NCBI GenBank assembly: GCA_940671915.1
Contig: CALNVZ010003435.1
Location: 11,227,947 to 11,291,946, forward strand
Direction: 5' to 3'
Source: Paracentrotus lividus
Lineage: Eukaryota > Echinodermata > Echinoidea > Camarodonta > Echinidae
DNA length: 64,000 nt
Part shown: piece by piece, positions 59,995-64,000 of the stretch
Layout of the letters: each line of letters starts with the position of its first letter
Numbering within the stretch: position 1 is the first letter of the stretch
Position numbers and translations under genes: made by a program
The notes under the pieces: generated by a model
What the model was told of the DNA's origin: nothing
Databases searched by the model: none
Seen by the model: only the letters and a program-made list of their open reading frames with translations

Positions 59995-60605
59995 TGATAA
60001 ACTTAGTTTATCGCCGATAAACTCAGTTTATCGACCGATAAACTAAGCTTTATCGCTCGAAAAAACTCTGTTTATCGACGATAAACTCAGTTTTCGCCCG
60101 ATAAACTAAGTTTATCACTTGAAAAACAAGGTTTCTCTCGAAAAACTCTGTTTTCCTAAGTTTATCTCTCGCCGATAAACAGAGTTTTTTCTGATAAACT
60201 TAGTTTTTCACTTGAAAAGCAGAGTTTCTTGATAAACTCTGTTTATCAAATTGAAAAACTCAGTTTATGCTGATAAACAAGTTTTTCGAAAAACTCTGCT
60301 TTTCACTTGAAAAAGAGTTTCTTGATAAACTCTGTTTATCATTCTTTATGCGAAAAACTTTGTTTATCGACCGAAAAACTTTGTTTATCGACCGAAAAAC
60401 TAAGTTATTTTCTCACTCTGATAAAACTGATTTTTCAATTTCGATAAACTTAGTTTTTCAATTCGATAAACACAAGTTTTCCGAAAAACTCTGTTTATAC
60501 AACCCGATAAACACAGTTTATCACTTGATAAGCAGAGTTTTTTGATAAACTCAGTTTATCGACGAAAACTAAGTTTATCGGGATTCGATAAACACGGTTA
60601 TTTAA
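59995..60605. repeat. Palindromic AAACTNAGTTTATCG array (~600 bp)
   Basis: Some 25-30 diverged units contain GATAAACTCAGTTTATC or GAAAAACTCTGTTTATC, each a hairpin around ACTNAGT, spaced by CGCC, CGACC or CACTT. AAACT pairs with AGTTT within each unit. The 92-codon frame 60267-60545 is made of these units and is not a gene. Confidence 0.85.
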
Positions 60606-60647
60606 GCTTTAACAATAGTGGGCGCTGTGCAACATACAACATAGATA

Positions 60648-60700
60648 TACCTATATAAGAAGAGTAGCGACAACTCGGCGATAGCGCCCATTTTGTTTCC
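60648..60700 (+). promoter_or_regulatory. TATA-containing module, copy in + orientation
   Basis: Positions 60648-60672 (core CCTATATAAGAAGAGTAGCG) are identical over 25 bp to the reverse complement of 63838-63862 upstream of the THAP gene. CCATTTTGTTTCC (60688-60700) also recurs there (63786-63798). CTATATAAG is a plausible TATA box with start about 25-30 bp downstream, pointing right. CpG-rich GCGCGCGCTCGC text follows. I found no coding start for it, so it may drive an unseen transcript or be a leftover of an inverted duplication. Confidence 0.45.
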
Positions 60701-61073
60701 TCGTAGATAACGCGCGGTGCGTGCGCGCGCTCGCTAGCCATACTGACCGTATACGCATAGTAACCTCCCTGATATAGATACATCTATGCTCTGTTTTACT
60801 CGGCCAAAGATCTGATTTTAGTCTCAACGGGGGTTGAAGTAGTAGAATGTTGTAATGGAGAGTAAATTAGCCCGAGAACAAGACGTTTTGGGGAAATTAA
60901 GTCAGCCTATTATAGGTTATGTGAGTTCATGTAGGCTAATAATAACATGATCATTCGTCAAGTCGAGCCAAATAAAATCAAGAGTACATACAGGCCTAAG
61001 TGGGGTGTGTATTAGATTCATATTGAAACAAATTCCATCTTGGGTTCAAGATAATGCCATAGACTAAGACCTA

Positions 61074-61125
61074 CAAGTGGCGGATCCAGGCGAGGGGGTT
61101 GGGGTGGACCGGCGCACACCTATAT
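61074..61125 (+). repeat. GTGGCGGATCCAGG dispersed repeat start
   Basis: AAGTGGCGGATCCAGGCGAG followed by G-rich text, as at 3720-4022 and 11103. Confidence 0.5.
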
Positions 61126-61265
61126 TTGATTATTATTTAAGAAAAATCCTTCAGTGAGAGTAAAATGTTAGATTTTTTTTTTTCTTGCAAAATTATTTTA
61201 AGTTTGCCCCTTTTATATTGTATCCATGGGCATTTCTTTTAAGATATAGGTTTTTATTATTTTGT

Positions 61266-61780
61266 CTTTATTTTTTTATATTTTTGTTAAAACTGTTCAA
61301 GGATTTTTTTTTTTTTGGGGGGGGGGGGGGGCAGGCAGGGCAGTTTAAGCTTAATGGGCCTCAATTTGATCCATGCCTGCCCGTACCCACCCCCATCTTA
61401 GGGCAAGACTTGCAAACACACATACAAATACATTCAACAAGAGTAAGACCTCCTGATGGCGGTTGGTGGTACAGTCCCACTCCGTTATACAAAAGTGCTT
61501 AGGATCAAACCAATAACCTTGTCATAACTTTATTTTTTATATTCTCTTTTGTTAAAACTGTTTAAGGATTTTTTTTAATTTGGGGGCAGGCAGGGCAGTT
61601 TAAGCATGATGCCTCAATTTAATCCATGCCTGCCCGTACCCACCCCCATCTTAAGGGCAAGACTTGCAAACACACATACAAATCATTCAACAAAGGAGTA
61701 GACCTCCTGATGGCGGTGGTGGTACAGTCCACTCCCGTTATAACAAGGTGCTTAGGATCAAACCAATAACCTTGTCATAA
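61266..61780. repeat. Tandem duplication, two ~255-bp copies
   Basis: Copy 1 (about 61266-61528) and copy 2 (61529-61780) share GGCAGGCAGGGCAGTTTAAG, CATGCCTGCCCGTACCCACC, GACCTCCTGATGGCGG and TTAGGATCAAACCAATAACC. They are about 90% alike and differ largely by small indels and by length of the T/G-runs. Confidence 0.85.
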
Positions 61781-62722
61781 CGAAATCTTTATACCTAACA
61801 TTATTATATCTTGTCACTGCTTGCTCTTTGTCACTTGAAACTTCAAATTTCTGTGTAATCGTGTCTCCCAGTACTCTTTGTAGACTTCAAACAATCCATC
61901 ACTTCATGCAAACATTCATCACTTTTTTTTCTTTTTTTTTTACCGTCGCCACAGTTAATCAATCTCACCCACAACAAACAAAAACAACCAACACTGATAC
62001 CTAATACTAACACGCACTCCCACACACAAAAAGTGACAATGCACAAGTGACTGTATAACATTTCAAAAACATAATTGAAATGATCCTCTTAGCATGCGCA
62101 AAGATTTGTTTATTGCAAAGGCCTGCAATGCAATTATTGGATAAATCTATAAAGCATGTTTATGTCAAAATGCTTATTCTGGTAAGTATTCAACTGGTGT
62201 CATAATCTGTGAAGAAACAGTCGATGAAAAATTGTAGTCCGGTTGACTTGCTATTTTATTTCTGTCGAGGGTGGTTCCATCAACTTGCCCAGTGAAAACA
62301 GTATAAACAAACATGATAAAAAGATGGAACAGATTTGTTCATACACTGAAGGCATTTTCAAATTTTCATGTGTATAAATAATGGTCAGTTTGCCTATTAA
62401 AGGTATTGCACAGTGTTGGTAAAAATCGAAGGGGTAAAAATATTGATTTCCTTCTTTTTGTATTTTTGGATACACATATGGAGGAAGATCACCACCCAAA
62501 AAAAGTTCGCTCTGAAATACCCGCATTTTCGAGAAATCACATCATAAGTATTGATTTGGGGATTTATGGGTGCACCCGATAAATTATGGCTAATTCGCTT
62601 TATGATGAATATCTAATGGGTAAAGGTGTTTCTAACCTTACAATTTACAGGTGAGATTCTATTCACCTTGATACATCTCAAAATAAAGACAAAAATTGAA
62701 TTTACAGAGCAGAACAGTGTTA
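61781..62722. other. Downstream flank of the THAP gene, no second gene
   Basis: AT-rich. A minus-strand frame at 62251-62526 (91 codons) follows an acceptor-like TATTTCAG but has no domain and does not join the THAP frame sensibly. A TTTATT at about 62254 gives a minus-strand AATAAA that could serve polyadenylation of the gene upstream. Confidence 0.4.
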
Positions 62723-63712
62723 TTACAAGAGAAAACAAATTTGTCCAGGCGGACTGTAATCGCCGACTGTAGTTGTCCTTTTATAGCTTCCAAGGCTATT
62801 TTGAATATAGATGCATGGTTTCTTGATAGCACTAGCAGTATTTGGTATACAGGAAAGGCGTTTTAGAGGTCTCCTGGACTTTGGCACCTTGCGATGACAG
62901 AAAATGGTTGGTACTGCCTGCCACTTCAGTTTTTTCTTCCCATCTCCTCTCTTGTTTTCAAACTGGGACTCATCAAAGTGAACCTGCAGAAGATAAGATA
63001 CATTGTGTTAATCCTAAATGTAAGTAGATCAGTGCTCATGCATTCCTACATTTGCCAATTAGTCAGCAGTATTGACCTCATAAGCACACACCATCTGAGC
63101 CATAATGGGAATAATGGCAAGATTCAATGACATTGATTGAATGAGAAGACTTTCAGAAAGAGAAAGCAAACTTAATTTTGTATTCTTGAATTAATAACTT
63201 TCACTTATCATTATTCAATGACTGGGTTTTCATGGTGTTTATTTAGATATTCCTTTCACAATGTTTTAAATTTTGTTTCTCTCTTCTGACTTGGATAAAA
63301 TAAAATATGTCAAACTTTCTCAAAGTCTTTAGTGAAAAGTGTTCTCATTATTATGGCTTAGCATTTGTTAAATGTAGTCAAACATTTAATTAAACACAAT
63401 ATAGATAGCCTAACGTTAACGTTAGAGCATTAGTTTGATTCTGATACTGATAGGCCTAATGTTAGACTCTATCATGACTGAGCATGTCTATTCTGCACCT
63501 CAACATTACATAGCCTACGCTGATATTAATACATGGGACCGACATGGCCCTTCTCTTACCTCGCACAAACACGATGAAGAAGTAGGTTTCCATCCCACTC
63601 TGCTCACTTTTTGCTCCCATATTTGTCGTCTTTTTGGATCTGCCGGGAATCTATACATCTTGTACCCCTTGTCCGATTTGTTGGAGCACCCAAAGGCGCA
63701 ACAACACGTCAT
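62723..63712 (-). CDS. THAP-domain zinc-finger protein, two exons, 137 aa
   Basis: Exon 1 is 63712-63560 (51 codons) and exon 2 is 62983-62723 (86 codons plus stop TAA). The intron of 576 bp is phase 0 with donor GAG/GTAAGAG and acceptor ATCTTCTGCAG/GTT. The protein starts MTCCCAFGC. C4 and C9, with C50 and H53 (LCEVHF) across the splice, make the C2CH zinc site. YRFPADPKRRQIW supplies the conserved proline and tryptophan, and AVPTIF at 74-79 is the THAP terminal motif. After it comes a basic stretch (CHRKVPKSRRPLKRL, about 80-94) and a short tail with no known domain. The start is the first ATG in frame, with A at -3; the frame runs further upstream but only from a GTG. THAP domains bind DNA and occur in host regulators and P-element-type transposases. 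This short form lacks a transposase body, so a regulator or a domesticated remnant is inferred. Further 3' exons by alternative splicing cannot be excluded. Confidence 0.85.
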
Positions 63713-63785
63713 TTTGACTAATAAAGTGTCACTCAGTCTCACAGATTCGGATTTGATGCGATGCGATGCAGTGATGTGTGAAACG

Positions 63786-63862
63786 GGAAACAAAATGGCA
63801 CCAGGTGTCACGTGACCATCAAATTCTGGTCACGCTATGTCGCTACTCTTCTTATATAGGTA
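63786..63862 (-). promoter_or_regulatory. Likely core promoter of the THAP gene
   Basis: On the minus strand CCTATATAAGAAGAGTAGCG (within 63862-63838) gives a TATA box about 140 bp before the ATG, with a start expected near 63825. An E-box CACGTG is at 63809-63814 and a dyad GTGACC-10-GGTCAC spans 63812-63833. CCATTTTGTTTCC (63798-63786) follows; GCCATTTTG is the inverse of the YY1-like AAAATGGC. The TATA block and the CCATTTTG block both recur at 60648-60700 with 15 instead of 39 bases between them; the dyad accounts for the extra length. Confidence 0.5.
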
Positions 63863-64000
63863 CTCTAATACAACATGTAGTACGTGCATATATGGGAAAC
63901 CACATATATATCGCATGTGCGTTGTCGACGTTCGCCTGTACTTCTACTAGGCATTTGTTGGTCCACACCAATTGGTCTACTAGGATGTTTTGGTCCACAT

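Noticed and set aside
60267..60545. 92-codon frame with repeated KTLFIDR
   Set aside because: It is a direct reading of the palindromic AAACTNAGTTT array.
62251..62526. Third exon of the THAP gene
   Set aside because: It is not in phase with exon 2, which already ends in a stop, and carries no transposase or coiled-coil feature.

Overview
The window reads as non-coding, repeat-dense DNA from an animal nuclear genome. It is AT-rich, has long homopolymers and microsatellites, and holds many small terminal-inverted-repeat elements, a decayed LINE reverse-transcriptase fragment, a THAP-domain gene with an intron and GT-AG splice sites, and one 25-base assembly gap. The repeat style (foldback elements, GGATCCAGG-type dispersed repeats, GCTTCGCGCTCGC-type repeats, THAP genes) suggests a marine invertebrate, perhaps an echinoderm. 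That is inference; no marker gene fixes the species. There is nothing operon-like.

Layout. 0-9 kb: an AT-rich stretch, a 984-bp TIR element with TA target sites (second copy at 45.4 kb), a palindromic GACTAGC array, and a 2.75-kb foldback-like element whose flanks are themselves an inverted repeat. 9-28 kb: mostly AT-rich intergenic DNA with microsatellites, a 76-bp near-perfect hairpin, two members of a GAGACGTCTC MITE family and a LINE relic on the minus strand. 28.7-34.5 kb: an island with extreme strand asymmetry (almost no A on the + strand over long stretches), which makes reading frames stay open on both strands. 35-39 kb: more GAGACGTCTC elements and a cluster of inverted GGGGCAATTGTAA motifs. 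41.8-44.2 kb: a tRNA-Ile-like sequence, then about seven tandem copies of a ~260-bp unit that each carry a tRNA-like block followed by a T-run, with an inverted partial unit at the left edge. 45-54 kb: further TIR elements, several with clean termini, and a 53-nt candidate coding exon on the minus strand. 54.9-58.4 kb: a higher-order satellite built of ~26-bp GGCGCC units and ~300-bp spacers. 60.0-60.6 kb: a palindromic AAACTNAGTTTATCG array. 62.7-63.9 kb: the THAP gene and its likely promoter, minus strand.

The only gene I can defend is the two-exon THAP-domain gene at 62723-63712 (137 residues predicted). Its second exon has no ATG and was found by reading the minus strand for the rest of the zinc finger. 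A 25-bp TATA-containing block upstream of it recurs exactly, in the opposite orientation, 3.2 kb away at 60648. Most other open frames are chance products of skewed composition or lie inside repeats.
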